This document shows, piece by piece, positions 33,658-41,595 of a stretch of DNA of 41,595 nt. The translations under genes were made by a program, and so were the position numbers. The notes under the pieces were generated by a model. That model saw nothing but the letters and a program-made list of their open reading frames with translations, was not told the DNA's origin and made no database searches. This stretch comes from JAWKTM01 sp041399085 (lineage in GTDB: Bacteria; Planctomycetota; Planctomycetia; Pirellulales; Pirellulaceae), in assembly GCA_041399085.1 (NCBI GenBank), contig JAWKTM010000063.1:1-41595 (forward strand), read 5' to 3'. Position 1 is the stretch's first letter; each line of letters starts with the position of its first letter.

Positions 33658-34062
33658 TTATTCCCAAGGTCCGCGAACGTAATACACGCCGAATTGATCC
33701 GTGTGGCTCGGCCAGTAAGGCGTCGGTGCGAAGTATCCGGACGGTCCGGCATCGCCATAGCCCGGATAAGGCCGCGCGAAACGATGGTGAATCGGTCCGA
33801 TTTCATTCTGAGCCACGCCCCAAGACCAGCGAGCTCGCATGTTCGCCGTCGGCGGCACGACCAATGCCACGGGACGACCGGCTTGCGTGTAATAGTAATT
33901 GGCGTGCCACGGCGTCACTTGCGCGAATCGCGCCGACCAGCGATCGGCCACGGTGTGAGCGTGGCCGCCCAAGTCCGTGGGGTGACCGGCGCGGGCGGCC
34001 GAAGCGCCCCACGCCGACAACAGCGTCGCCAGCGCGCAGGCCAGCAATAGTGTGCGTGTCAT
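33658..34062 (-). CDS. Small secreted protein, Tyr/Pro-rich, unknown function
   Basis: 134 aa from ATG 34060-34062, preceded by GGAAGGAA. Signal peptide MTRTLLLACALATLLSAWGA-SAARA. The mature part is rich in Tyr, Pro, His and Trp (WHANYYYTQAGRPVALVVPP; RPYPGYGDAGPSGYFAPTPY). No known domain. Probably periplasmic or surface; it may be related by type to the next gene upstream, with which it forms a minus-strand pair 96 bases apart. Confidence 0.75.
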   Translation of the reverse strand: MTRTLLLACALATLLSAWGASAARAGHPTDLGGHAHTVADRWSARFAQVTPWHANYYYTQAGRPVALVVPPTANMRARWSWGVAQNEIGPIHHRFARPYPGYGDAGPSGYFAPTPYWPSHTDQFGVYYVRGPWE

Positions 34063-34158
34063 TGCGAAAATTCCTTCCGATGTAAGTTTGGCTTTCCGTG
34101 TTCTGACGCGATCATTCAGCGGCGGCTTCGGCGTGGGTCAAACGGGCAGCCAACGTGA

Positions 34159-34653
34159 TCAGCGAGGAATCCGCAGGTAGCCGTACAGCGACTGAGCCGT
34201 GCGATAGACCGGCGGGTAATACCACTTCACATGCGTGCGATTCAATCCGCGGCCGCCGTCGTAGTAGCGGTGGTATCGTCGCTCGTGCTTGTACAGATAT
34301 TCGTGCGGGTACAGCGGTTGATACGTGTAATACGTATGGCCGACCAACGGCGGCACGTCGTGCGGCGCCATGTACATCTGGGCGTTCGCCGCGTTGCAGT
34401 TGCCTTGCGTGAAAAAGTTGTAGAACAAGTCGGGGCTGCCGTACTGCCAAGGCCGACAAGCGCCGACGTAGCCCCCGAAACCTCCGTCCAAAACTTCTCC
34501 GTCATCGGTCAGGTAACCGCTGTTCCCGGAGACATAGCAGTTGTCGTCGGACAGCACGAATCCTTCGTCGGCAGTGGCAAAACGAGCGGAGGCTTGAGCG
34601 GCGAGCAAAACGGCAGCCAAGCCCAACAACGAGGTAATGTTGCGGCGTAACAT
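34159..34653 (-). CDS. Small secreted Tyr-rich protein, unknown function
   Basis: 164 aa from ATG 34651-34653, decided by AAGGAG eight bases upstream; an in-frame extension to 34788 is not needed. Signal peptide LLGLAAVLLAAQASARFATA. Mature part DEGFVLSDDNCYVSGNSGYL, then a Tyr/His-rich tail (HTYYTYQPLYPHEYLYKHER; RYHRYYDGGRG). Only two or three Cys. No recognised domain. Small Tyr-rich secreted proteins occur widely in planctomycetes; role unknown. Confidence 0.78.
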   Translation of the reverse strand: MLRRNITSLLGLAAVLLAAQASARFATADEGFVLSDDNCYVSGNSGYLTDDGEVLDGGFGGYVGACRPWQYGSPDLFYNFFTQGNCNAANAQMYMAPHDVPPLVGHTYYTYQPLYPHEYLYKHERRYHRYYDGGRGLNRTHVKWYYPPVYRTAQSLYGYLRIPR

Positions 34654-35020
34654 CGGCGGGCTCCTTGATCGGCATATCGGAGAATTTTTTAGGCGGGAAA
34701 GGGCGCCAGCGGAGCTAGCGCCCGGGTCGCGCAAGGCGACCGGTGGGTCGTTTGGCGAGCGCGCGATTGAGGGCGAATCCTGGCGCATGGCTCGTCCGTC
34801 AATCGCTAGGTTGATTCTTCGGCTTTTGCGACGCGAACGAGTGAATCTTTATTTGCCTATCGTGTCAAAGGAACGCAGCTTGCCGAACTTGCCGATGAAA
34901 ACGGCTGGGAACGTCCCCGCAAACCCGCTATAATTCCCACACTTTCACGTAAAGTTCCCGCCAAATCCCGCCGATTACCGTCTTCTCGCCCGACGATACG
35001 CGCGGTAAAGGAGTGCCGTT
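34654..35020 (+). promoter_or_regulatory. Divergent region: topoisomerase VI promoter and palindromic hairpin
   Basis: A perfect TATAAT stands at 34929-34934 with TGGGAA at 34906-34911 (17-base spacing, weak -35), giving a start about 80 bases before the TTG start codon of the topoisomerase VI B gene. A hairpin GGGCGC-c-AGC/GCT-a-GCGCCC lies at 34701-34723 with GGA triloop. No gene is seen in these 367 bases. Confidence 0.5.
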
Positions 35021-37081
35021 TTGTCTTCCGTTATCGACAGTCAAGCATCCAAGTCGTCCTCTACCCAGAACGGACACGCCGCTAACGGTTCGGCCGAAAG
35101 CAGCGGCGGCGCGAAGACACCGACCCGACGCCGCGCCACGGCTCAGTCGATGGCGGCTCAGCAAAAAGAAATCTCGGTCAGCGAGTTCTTCGCCAAGAAT
35201 CGCCATCTGCTGGGCTTCGACAATCCCCGCAAGGCGCTGCTGACCACGGTGAAGGAGGCCGTCGACAACTCGCTGGACGCCTGCGAGGAAGCCGGCATCT
35301 TGCCAGAAATTTGGGTGCACATCGAACAGACGGCGCCGAACCGCTACAAAATCGGCGTGCAAGACAACGGCCCCGGCATCGTCAAGAAGCAGATTCCGTT
35401 CATCTTCGGCAAGCTGCTGTACGGCTCGAAGTTCCACCGGTTGCGGATGAGCCGCGGACAGCAAGGCATCGGCATCAGCGCGGCCGGCATGTATGGCAAG
35501 CTCAGCACGGGCAAGCCGGTCAAGATCATCTCGAAGCTGTCGGCTGGCAAGCCGGCTCATTACTACGAGATTGAAATCGACACCAAGAAGAACGTGCCGG
35601 AGATTCACAACGGCAAGGGAGACGGCGTCGATATCCCGCCCGGCGACAAGGGCATCGAGTATATGGCGGCCAACGGCATCGAATGGGTAACGCACTACGC
35701 CGCCGAAGAAGAAGGCGTGAAGCCGCGAGAGGTAATCAGCGGCACGCGCGTAACGATCGAACTCGAAGCCCGCTATCAACGCGGGCGGGGCAGCGTCGAC
35801 GAATATCTGGAACAGACGGCGATCGCCAACCCACACGTAACGTTGCACTACGAAGATCCCGATGGCAACAAACGCGACTATCCGCGAGCCACCGATCAGT
35901 TGCCTGTCGAACCGAAAGAAATCAAGCCGCATCCTTACGGCGTCGAACTCGGTCGGCTGGTCACCATGATGAAGGATACGAAGACCGGCACGATCACGCA
36001 GTTCCTTACGGACTCGTTCTCGCGAGTCAGTCCCTCGGTGGCGAAGAAGATCTGCGAGGAAGCGAAGCTAAGTTCCCGCGCCTCGACAAAGCGTATCGGC
36101 CGGCAAGAGGCCGACGCGCTGTATCAAGCCATTCAACGCACCAAAATTTCCGCCCCGTCGACCGATTGCATTTCGCCAATCGGCGAGGATTTACTGCTCA
36201 AGGGACTCTACCAAGTCGTGCCCGGTGAGTTTTATGCCGCCGCGACTCGACCGCCGTCCGTGTATCGCGGCAATCCTTTCCAGATCGAAGTTGCGTTGGC
36301 TTTCGGCGGTGTGAGCCCCGTGCAGAAAGTCAGCCGCGAGGCGTTGACGGAATTGTTGTCCGAAAGCGACGCTCGCACCTTGCGACAATTCATCGTCAAC
36401 ACGTTCGATGGCCTCGGCCCGGAAGCCGCCGACCGGATTCTGCGCGAAGCCAAAATGGGAACGCGGATTTCTCCTTCCAAATTGAAGGGAAAGGATATCG
36501 AACGCTTGCACGACGCCATGCGGCATGTGAATCTGAGCGAAGGCCAGTCGATGCAAGTGTTGCGGTACGCCAATCGAGTGCCGCTGCAATTCCAACAGTC
36601 GGCGTGTGCGGTAACCCGAGCCGTCGCGGGTCTGAATTGGCGACCTTATGGTCTAAGCCAATCTCGTAACTCATTGCCCAGCGGACCAATCACGGTGATG
36701 GTCCACATGGCCAGTGTGTGGGTTCCATTCACAAGTGAATCCAAGGAAGCCGTCGCGGCCTATCCCGAAATCATGAAAGAGCTGCGACTGGGATTACAAG
36801 CCGTCGGCCGCAAGTTGGGCATGTATCTGAATCGTCGTCGCAAAGTGAAACAGGAAGGCGAACGCCGTAATGTGTTCCTGCGCTACTTGGGCGAAGTGGC
36901 CAGCGCCGTCAGTGTGCTCGACGAAGTGGACCGCGACGATCTCTACGAAAAGCTGCTAACCGTAGCCCGACGTAAAACTGCCGAGGCCGACACGAAATTG
37001 GACGACCGCGGACGTAAAGTCGATGAGGACAACGAAGATTACGGCGGCAGCGTCATTATCGTCAATCACGACGAAGACTAG
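35021..37081 (+). CDS. top6B: DNA topoisomerase VI subunit B
   Basis: 686 aa, read from a TTG codon at 35021, chosen because AAAGGAG lies eight bases upstream and the frame starts exactly there. After a ~45-residue low-complexity lead comes the GHKL ATPase of type IIB topoisomerases: N-box TTVKEAVDNSLDACEEAG (E79, N83), VQDNGPGI (115-120) and SRGQQGIGISAAGMYG (about 144-159). A helix-2-turn-helix and transducer part follow. It is longer than archaeal subunits (~530 aa), mostly in the N-terminal lead and C-terminal tail (acidic, ending YGGSVIIVNHDED). It partners subunit A to relax and decatenate DNA with ATP. Bacterial topo VI is uncommon. Confidence 0.95.
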   Translation: MSSVIDSQASKSSSTQNGHAANGSAESSGGAKTPTRRRATAQSMAAQQKEISVSEFFAKNRHLLGFDNPRKALLTTVKEAVDNSLDACEEAGILPEIWVHIEQTAPNRYKIGVQDNGPGIVKKQIPFIFGKLLYGSKFHRLRMSRGQQGIGISAAGMYGKLSTGKPVKIISKLSAGKPAHYYEIEIDTKKNVPEIHNGKGDGVDIPPGDKGIEYMAANGIEWVTHYAAEEEGVKPREVISGTRVTIELEARYQRGRGSVDEYLEQTAIANPHVTLHYEDPDGNKRDYPRATDQLPVEPKEIKPHPYGVELGRLVTMMKDTKTGTITQFLTDSFSRVSPSVAKKICEEAKLSSRASTKRIGRQEADALYQAIQRTKISAPSTDCISPIGEDLLLKGLYQVVPGEFYAAATRPPSVYRGNPFQIEVALAFGGVSPVQKVSREALTELLSESDARTLRQFIVNTFDGLGPEAADRILREAKMGTRISPSKLKGKDIERLHDAMRHVNLSEGQSMQVLRYANRVPLQFQQSACAVTRAVAGLNWRPYGLSQSRNSLPSGPITVMVHMASVWVPFTSESKEAVAAYPEIMKELRLGLQAVGRKLGMYLNRRRKVKQEGERRNVFLRYLGEVASAVSVLDEVDRDDLYEKLLTVARRKTAEADTKLDDRGRKVDEDNEDYGGSVIIVNHDED

Positions 37082-37190
37082 CTTTGCCGATTTATCGGCA
37101 CGAGCATGCTCTTGCCAACTTTCTTAGCTGTCTCATATATCGAATCCACGATTCATCACCACCTCGAAACCACTCAATATCTAACCGGTC

Positions 37191-38345
37191 ATGGCAAAGA
37201 AGTCCGCGAAAACCTCGACGGCGAAATCCAACGGCAAGGCAAACATCTTTGGGGCGCGCGACGCCAAGACGCTGGGGTCGCTGCGCGATTTGGCCCAGGG
37301 TGTGGTGAAATCCGCTGATCGCAGCCGAGCGCCGTATCTGGAGGTTCCTTCCCGTTCGCTATCGAACGTGAAATACAACAAATCCCGGCGACTATTGGAA
37401 ATGGGAGGCGGTAAGAACAAACGTGAGTTGTTCAACCTGTCCCAAGCCAAGAGTTATATGCAAACGCTGCTGGTCGCCAGCGGCAGCAAGCGGTTGATCG
37501 AAGAAGGCAAGACAACCAGCTTGCGGGGACTCTACTATATGCTCAAACACACGATCGAAGGGACCAAGGAATCGACCTTCGACGAGCAGTCCGAGTCCGA
37601 CAAGATCATCGAAGACGTCGAGGTCACGCTCAATTCGCTGCGCGAGGAACTGCACCTCTATGCCGACGACCGCGGCGCGATTGTGGGGCCCATCGTGCTC
37701 AACGATTCAGGGGACGAAATCGATTGTTCCCGAATGGGGAGCGGCGGATACAGCATTCCTTCCATCGTGGAAGAAGAGGTCATCAAGTTCAAAAAATGCG
37801 ACGCCAAATTTATCCTGCATGTCGAAAAGGGTACGGTCTGGCGGCGTTTTAACGAAGACAAGTTTTGGCAGTCTCACAATTGCATTCTCACTCATGGTGG
37901 TGGCCAGCCGCCGCGCGGCGTGCGGCGTCTGTTGTCACGTCTTCACAACGAGCTGAAGTTGCCGATCTACTGTCTATTAGATAATGACCCGTGGGGATAT
38001 TACATCTATAGCGTGATCAAACAGGGATCGATTAACTTGGCCTATGAATCGAAGCGAATGGCGATTCCGGACGCCAAATTCATGGGGATTCGCAGCAAGG
38101 ACTATGAACGCTGCGAATTGTCGCCAAACGTCACGATTACGCTGAATGACAACGACATTAAGCGGGCCAAGCAAATTCGCGAGTACCCGTGGTTCTCGGG
38201 CAAGAAGCCGTGGCGGGACGAGATCGACTTGATGCTCAAACACGGCTTCAAGCTCGAAGTGGAAGCGCTCATCAGCAAGGACATCAGCTACGTCACCGAG
38301 CAGTACGTGCCGGACCGACTGCGCGACCGCGACTTCCTGGACTAA
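37191..38345 (+). CDS. top6A: DNA topoisomerase VI subunit A (Spo11-like)
   Basis: 384 aa from ATG 37191. Basic, Lys-rich N-terminus, then the winged-helix CAP domain with the active-site tyrosine in SLRGLYYMLKH (Y115/Y116; Y116 aligns with Spo11 Y135 by memory). The Toprim domain has E212 (FILHVEKGTVWRRF) and DND 264-266 (YCLLDNDPWGYYIY). All residues for double-strand cleavage with Mg are present, so it should be active. It lies 109 bases after the B gene with no terminator between, so the two are one operon. The ends of this gene and the Uma2 gene interlock over CTAA (38342-38345). Confidence 0.95.
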   Translation: MAKKSAKTSTAKSNGKANIFGARDAKTLGSLRDLAQGVVKSADRSRAPYLEVPSRSLSNVKYNKSRRLLEMGGGKNKRELFNLSQAKSYMQTLLVASGSKRLIEEGKTTSLRGLYYMLKHTIEGTKESTFDEQSESDKIIEDVEVTLNSLREELHLYADDRGAIVGPIVLNDSGDEIDCSRMGSGGYSIPSIVEEEVIKFKKCDAKFILHVEKGTVWRRFNEDKFWQSHNCILTHGGGQPPRGVRRLLSRLHNELKLPIYCLLDNDPWGYYIYSVIKQGSINLAYESKRMAIPDAKFMGIRSKDYERCELSPNVTITLNDNDIKRAKQIREYPWFSGKKPWRDEIDLMLKHGFKLEVEALISKDISYVTEQYVPDRLRDRDFLD

Positions 38346-39022
38346 GTCGTCTCCGCACGCATGGCCAGCGTGTAATGCCAAGTTCCTAATCGGTGGCGTC
38401 GTCGAGTCAAACGAAACTCACGGGCGAACACCTTGGATTGGACCCAACCGTCCGTCGATTCCACAGGCGTGAAATCGTTGTCGCCTCGTGTGAGAACTCG
38501 CAACAACACGTCTTCGCCCAACGCGTCGACGATCCAATACTCGCGGACTCCCGCGCGGTAATACGCGTCCACTAGCTTGCGCGTATCCTTTTCGATCGAC
38601 GACGGACTGACCACTTCCAAGACCCAATCGGGACTGCCCGACAGCTCGATCGCGTCATCGCCGTCGATCGCCGAAAGCAACTGAGCACGTCCGTTTTCCA
38701 ACGACTCCCACGACACAAATGTTCCGTCGGGCACGGTCGAAAGTTCGGCGGCATCGTTGGTCAACCACAATCCGTCGACAAAGTACTCGCCCAAATCCAG
38801 ATCCTCGATCAGCGTGGCGAGCACCCGACCGATCGTTCCCTTCAGTTTATTGTGAGACTGTAGTCGCTCGGCATTCATATCAATCACCATCTCACCGGCG
38901 ATCAGGGAAACGTGGCCTCGATCGGGAAATGAATCCGAATGGACCCAACGCCGAAAACCGCCCAGCGTATCGCTGCCCGGCGGAATGGTGAGGTTCAAGT
39001 TTTCGCGAATGGGATAATTCAT
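38342..39022 (-). CDS. Uma2-family (DUF820) putative restriction endonuclease-like protein
   Basis: 226 aa from ATG 39020-39022, GGGAG upstream. The PD-(D/E)xK-like signature is visible: VPDGTFVSWESL, then GSPDWVLEVVSPSSIEKDTR and KLVDAYYRAGVREYWIVDAL; D, E and K are all present. Length is normal. The family is abundant in cyanobacteria and planctomycetes, nuclease-like in fold, with activity and role unproven. It is convergent with top6A (shared stop bases), with no partner gene nearby. Confidence 0.92.
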   Translation of the reverse strand: MNYPIRENLNLTIPPGSDTLGGFRRWVHSDSFPDRGHVSLIAGEMVIDMNAERLQSHNKLKGTIGRVLATLIEDLDLGEYFVDGLWLTNDAAELSTVPDGTFVSWESLENGRAQLLSAIDGDDAIELSGSPDWVLEVVSPSSIEKDTRKLVDAYYRAGVREYWIVDALGEDVLLRVLTRGDNDFTPVESTDGWVQSKVFAREFRLTRRRHRLGTWHYTLAMRAETT

Positions 39023-39305
39023 GGAAACGGGCTCCCGGCGGCGATTGGCTTGTCGTCATTGATTCTACGCGGAACCACCGACCGACGCATACAGCACGCC
39101 GCACGGGCCTCGGCTGCGCGTCGGGCCGGCCCAACAACGCAAAAACTCGGCACAATCGCGCGGCGAAGGCGAATGCCGGGGCGTCCGCGGGCAATGCGTC
39201 TCTTGAACGGCATGTCCCACGCGAGAAGAGTAGATAAGGTCCAAACGTAGCCGCGCCCGGCGAAATACTGACTACGACGCGTCCATTCCCCCGAGATCGA
39301 CAACC

Positions 39306-40223
39306 ATGCTGCGTACCTTTTGGCTGATCCTATTCGCGTTCTCGATCGTCCCCACCGTTGGCTTCGCGCGCGATGTGTACGTGAACAACCAGATCGGCGA
39401 CGATCGGGCCACGGGGCGTTACGAGCAACCGCGGTTTGGCGGCGAAGGCCCGGTCTCTTCGCTGGGGCGAGCCCTCGCAATCGCCAATCGAGGCGATCGT
39501 ATCGTCATGGCCGACACGGGCGTGCCGTATCGCGAAGGTGTGACGCTGCAAGCCGGCCGCAACAGCGGCGAACCCGACCGGCCGTTCGTGATCGAGGGCA
39601 ACGGCGCGACGTTGGACGGTTCCGAACCGGTGCCGCCCGATGCCTGGGAATTCTGGCGAGGCGAAGTCTTCCGGTTCCAGCCGCGGCGTTTCAGCCACCA
39701 GCAATTGTTTCTGGACGATCGGCCGCTCGCGCGACGCACGCTCGACGCGAACGGCGGCCTGCCGGATTTGCAGCCGCTCGAGTGGTGTTACATCGGACGG
39801 CATATCTATTTTCGTCCCGAACCAGATCGGCTTCCTGGCAGCTATGAACTGACGCACGCCAGCTTGCCGGTTGGAATCGGCTTCTACGAAGTTCACGATG
39901 TCGTCGTCAACGGCTTGACGGTCCAGGGCTTTCAGTTGGACGGCGTGAATGCTCACGACAGCGCGTTCCAGATCGTGCTGGACGATCTCGTTTGCCGCGG
40001 CAATGGCCGAGCCGGTATTTCGGTCGGCGGCGCTTCGCGAGTGACGATCCGCAATTGTTTGGTCGGCAACAACGGAGCGGCTCAAGTTCGCACGGAAGGC
40101 TACTCGCGCACGCGAATCATCGACAGCAATCTGCTGGACAACACGGCCCCGGCGGTCGTCCGCGATGGCGGCTCGCTGAACATCGTGCCGCCGGCTGATC
40201 CAGCGAATGGCGGTGCGCCGTAG
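39306..40223 (+). CDS. Secreted right-handed beta-helix (parallel beta-helix) protein
   Basis: 305 aa from ATG 39306. Signal peptide MLRTFWLILFAFSIVPTVGF-A. Mature part begins RDVYVNNQIGDDRATGRYEQ (DUF1565-like opening with G.D...GT..P) and continues with beta-helix turns (YREGVTLQAGRNSGEPDRPF; HDVVVNGLTVQGFQLDGVNA; GNGRAGISVGGASRVTIRNC; GYSRTRIIDSNLLDNTAPAV). This fold is shared with pectate lyases and polysaccharide-binding proteins, but I see no catalytic set, so function is unassigned. Extracytoplasmic; monocistronic in appearance. Confidence 0.85.
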   Translation: MLRTFWLILFAFSIVPTVGFARDVYVNNQIGDDRATGRYEQPRFGGEGPVSSLGRALAIANRGDRIVMADTGVPYREGVTLQAGRNSGEPDRPFVIEGNGATLDGSEPVPPDAWEFWRGEVFRFQPRRFSHQQLFLDDRPLARRTLDANGGLPDLQPLEWCYIGRHIYFRPEPDRLPGSYELTHASLPVGIGFYEVHDVVVNGLTVQGFQLDGVNAHDSAFQIVLDDLVCRGNGRAGISVGGASRVTIRNCLVGNNGAAQVRTEGYSRTRIIDSNLLDNTAPAVVRDGGSLNIVPPADPANGGAP

Positions 40224-40416
40224 TTCGTGGCCAATTGAAGCTCGCGGCGAATCGAAGTTCGCTGTCGATCGACCAGCCGCGCAGCCTCCGCCAGCGTGAC
40301 CTCCGGCAAAAAAATTCCGCGGCGGACCAAACGTGTCCGATGGCCTCCGATACCTGTTACTGCCCAGGGCGAATGACTCTGGAAAACAACCACCCGCAGT
40401 CACAGGAGATCGAACG

Positions 40417-40740
40417 ATGGCTAAGTTTTACGTGCAATCTGGAACGCTTCGCGAAATGGTTCAAGCCGACGACGCTCGCAAGGCCGCGTTGTGGGCCGTC
40501 CACCGCTCGATGCAGCAGATTCTGCCGATCTACGACGACCATGCGATGCCGGCCAGCGAAAAGCATCAAGTGGCTCAGCTTCAGGGCCTGTTCGTACTGG
40601 GCGACGAAATTCGTCTGAGCGAGCTGGGCTTCGACCGCGACGACGCTCTGGAATTCGAGACGTTCGATATCGTCACCGAATGGAATCAATTGATGATTGC
40701 CCTGGCCCGCTTGGAAGAGTCGTTGATGGCCGTGCGGTAA
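40417..40740 (+). CDS. Small acidic soluble protein of unknown function
   Basis: 107 aa from ATG 40417, decided by AGGAG at 40404-40408. Begins MAKFYVQSGTLREMVQADDA (a FYVQSG opening I recall from short planctomycete proteins), continues helical (AALWAVHRSMQQILPIYDDH) and ends LMIALARLEESLMAVR. No signal peptide or helix in the membrane. A GC-rich tandem repeat follows the stop. Confidence 0.75.
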   Translation: MAKFYVQSGTLREMVQADDARKAALWAVHRSMQQILPIYDDHAMPASEKHQVAQLQGLFVLGDEIRLSELGFDRDDALEFETFDIVTEWNQLMIALARLEESLMAVR

Positions 40741-40752
40741 GCACGCCGGGCG

Positions 40753-40812
40753 GGAAGCATACTGGCGGGGAAGCATACTGGCGGGGACGCACACCGGCGG
40801 GAAGCTTGGCGG
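40753..40812 (+). repeat. 16-bp tandem repeat, three and a half copies
   Basis: GGAAGCATACTGGCGG at 40753-40768 and 40769-40784 (identical), GGACGCACACCGGCGG at 40785-40800 (changed at three positions), and a truncated GAAGCTTGGCGG at 40801-40812. Non-coding, directly after the small protein gene. Confidence 0.85.
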
Positions 40813-40988
40813 CGCAGCGTGGACGCGGCCGTCTGGGGACTTTGCGTTGCGATTGCCGCTGCCGCACGGTTTTGCTAGTTTCCCGCCCCGAGTGTTCCGG
40901 CGGAATTCGGCCGCTTCAGGTATCGAAGCCTGCGAAGAATTGCCGATTTAAGTGAGACGGCACACCAGGGACGATAGCAGGGACGAGT

Positions 40989-41595
40989 ATGGAAGCGAGA
41001 CCCAAGTTGGCGACAAAGACACGCGTGGCGAGATTCGCTCGCTGCACTGTCGCCGTAACCTGGGGCGTGTGCCAGCTTTTCGTCGCCGGTTGTTCGTCGC
41101 TGTCGCCCAATCCGGTCGCCGACAATGTGGTTTCCGCTCGGCAAATGTCGATGCGAGGTCTCGACGCCCTGCATCGTGGGCGATGGGACGAAGCCGAAAC
41201 GGACTTCGCCGCGGCCGTGCAAGCGTGTCCGGTCGACGAACGAGCCCATCAGCATTACGCCGAAACATTGTGGCATCGCGGGGCACGTGCCGAAGCCCTC
41301 GAACACATGCGAACGGCGATCAAACTGTCCGGCCAGGATCCGAATCTGTTGGTGCGGATCGGCCAGATGCATTTGGCATTGGACGAACTCGGTCCGGCGT
41401 CGCAATACGCCGAAGCCGCGCTGCAACGCAATCGACAACTGCCCGACGCCTGGGCCTTGCGCGGCGACGTGGCCAGTCGTTCGCGAGCTTGGGACGAGGC
41501 GCTGGCCAGCTACCATCGGGCGTTGAATCTGCACGAGAACATGCCGGCCGTGCAGCGAGCCGTGGCGGAAATCTACCTCACGCAAGGCAACGCCC
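40989..41595 (+). CDS. TPR-containing lipoprotein (3' end outside window)
   Basis: Open from ATG 40989 to the window edge: about 202 residues. N-terminus: basic lead, then a hydrophobic segment ending in a lipobox (VTWGVCQLFVAGCSSLSPNP). TPR units follow: MRGLDALHRGRWDEAETDFA, AHQHYAETLWHRGARAEALE, LVRIGQMHLALDELGPASQY and AWALRGDVASRSRAWDEALA. An outer-membrane-anchored scaffold is likely. It lies 248 bases after the preceding gene. Confidence 0.82.
   Translation, partial: MEARPKLATKTRVARFARCTVAVTWGVCQLFVAGCSSLSPNPVADNVVSARQMSMRGLDALHRGRWDEAETDFAAAVQACPVDERAHQHYAETLWHRGARAEALEHMRTAIKLSGQDPNLLVRIGQMHLALDELGPASQYAEAALQRNRQLPDAWALRGDVASRSRAWDEALASYHRALNLHENMPAVQRAVAEIYLTQGNA

Noticed and set aside
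1..41595. Insertion sequences, transposases, integrases or phage genes
   Set aside because: None of the frames on either strand shows DDE, tyrosine or serine recombinase motifs or phage structural proteins; the only sign of past mobility is the hsdM relic near the tRNA.

Overview
The window looks like chromosomal DNA of a planctomycete (Planctomycetota, most likely Pirellulales or a close relative). The evidence is the gene content: a DUF1559 protein with a type IV pilin-like N-terminus, a very large PVC-type membrane-bound dehydrogenase with CxxCH haem motif, a dockerin-bearing extracellular protein, a ThuA-domain secreted protein, small Tyr-rich secreted proteins and many TPR proteins. Base composition is moderately GC-rich. 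The assignment rests on family knowledge; no search was run.

Layout. 1-3.1 kb: 3' part of a large extracellular Ig/FG-GAP/dockerin protein with a terminator. 3.3-3.75 kb: a possible small structured RNA, tRNA-Ala(CGC) with a strong terminator, and a decayed fragment of a type I restriction methylase (hsdM). 3.76-7.46 kb: full-length cobalamin-dependent methionine synthase (metH, minus). 7.7-12.1 kb: a plus-strand cluster of a single-pass membrane protein, a proline-rich/tyrosine-kinase-like ATPase broken across three frames, and an ExeA-type AAA ATPase; it resembles envelope or exopolysaccharide control modules. 12.4-16.3 kb: an unknown small protein convergent with a minus-strand pair, a DegT-type aminotransferase and a TPR/O-GlcNAc-transferase-like glycosyltransferase. 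16.6-19.7 kb: a LOR/SDH (TIGR00300-type) enzyme, a lipoprotein and a DUF1559 protein. 19.7-22.6 kb: HIT protein, ThuA protein, secreted TPR protein. 22.6-27.3 kb: a giant PVC-type dehydrogenase whose C-terminal module has been knocked out of frame. 27.4-30.7 kb: a frameshifted dihydroorotate-dehydrogenase-like gene, two adjacent 21-bp-period repeat arrays, a heavily frame-broken class IV aminotransferase and a small membrane protein. 30.8-33.4 kb: a flavin monooxygenase divergent from a HhH/HTH protein with a long structured leader. 33.6-34.7 kb: two small secreted proteins. 35.0-38.3 kb: DNA topoisomerase VI B and A subunits as a pair. 38.3-41.6 kb: Uma2-type nuclease, secreted beta-helix protein, small unknown protein, and the start of a TPR lipoprotein.

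The most noteworthy points are: a bacterial topoisomerase VI operon; recurrent single-base frame breaks, concentrated at 22.5-23.1 kb and 28.3-30.2 kb, where protein similarity continues across the breaks (pseudogenes or assembly error); two contiguous 21-bp-period arrays; and a candidate three-way-junction RNA just upstream of tRNA-Ala. I do not see an insertion sequence, CRISPR array, prophage or a clear anti-phage island. Apart from the hsdM relic beside the tRNA and the Uma2 gene there is no defence-type content.
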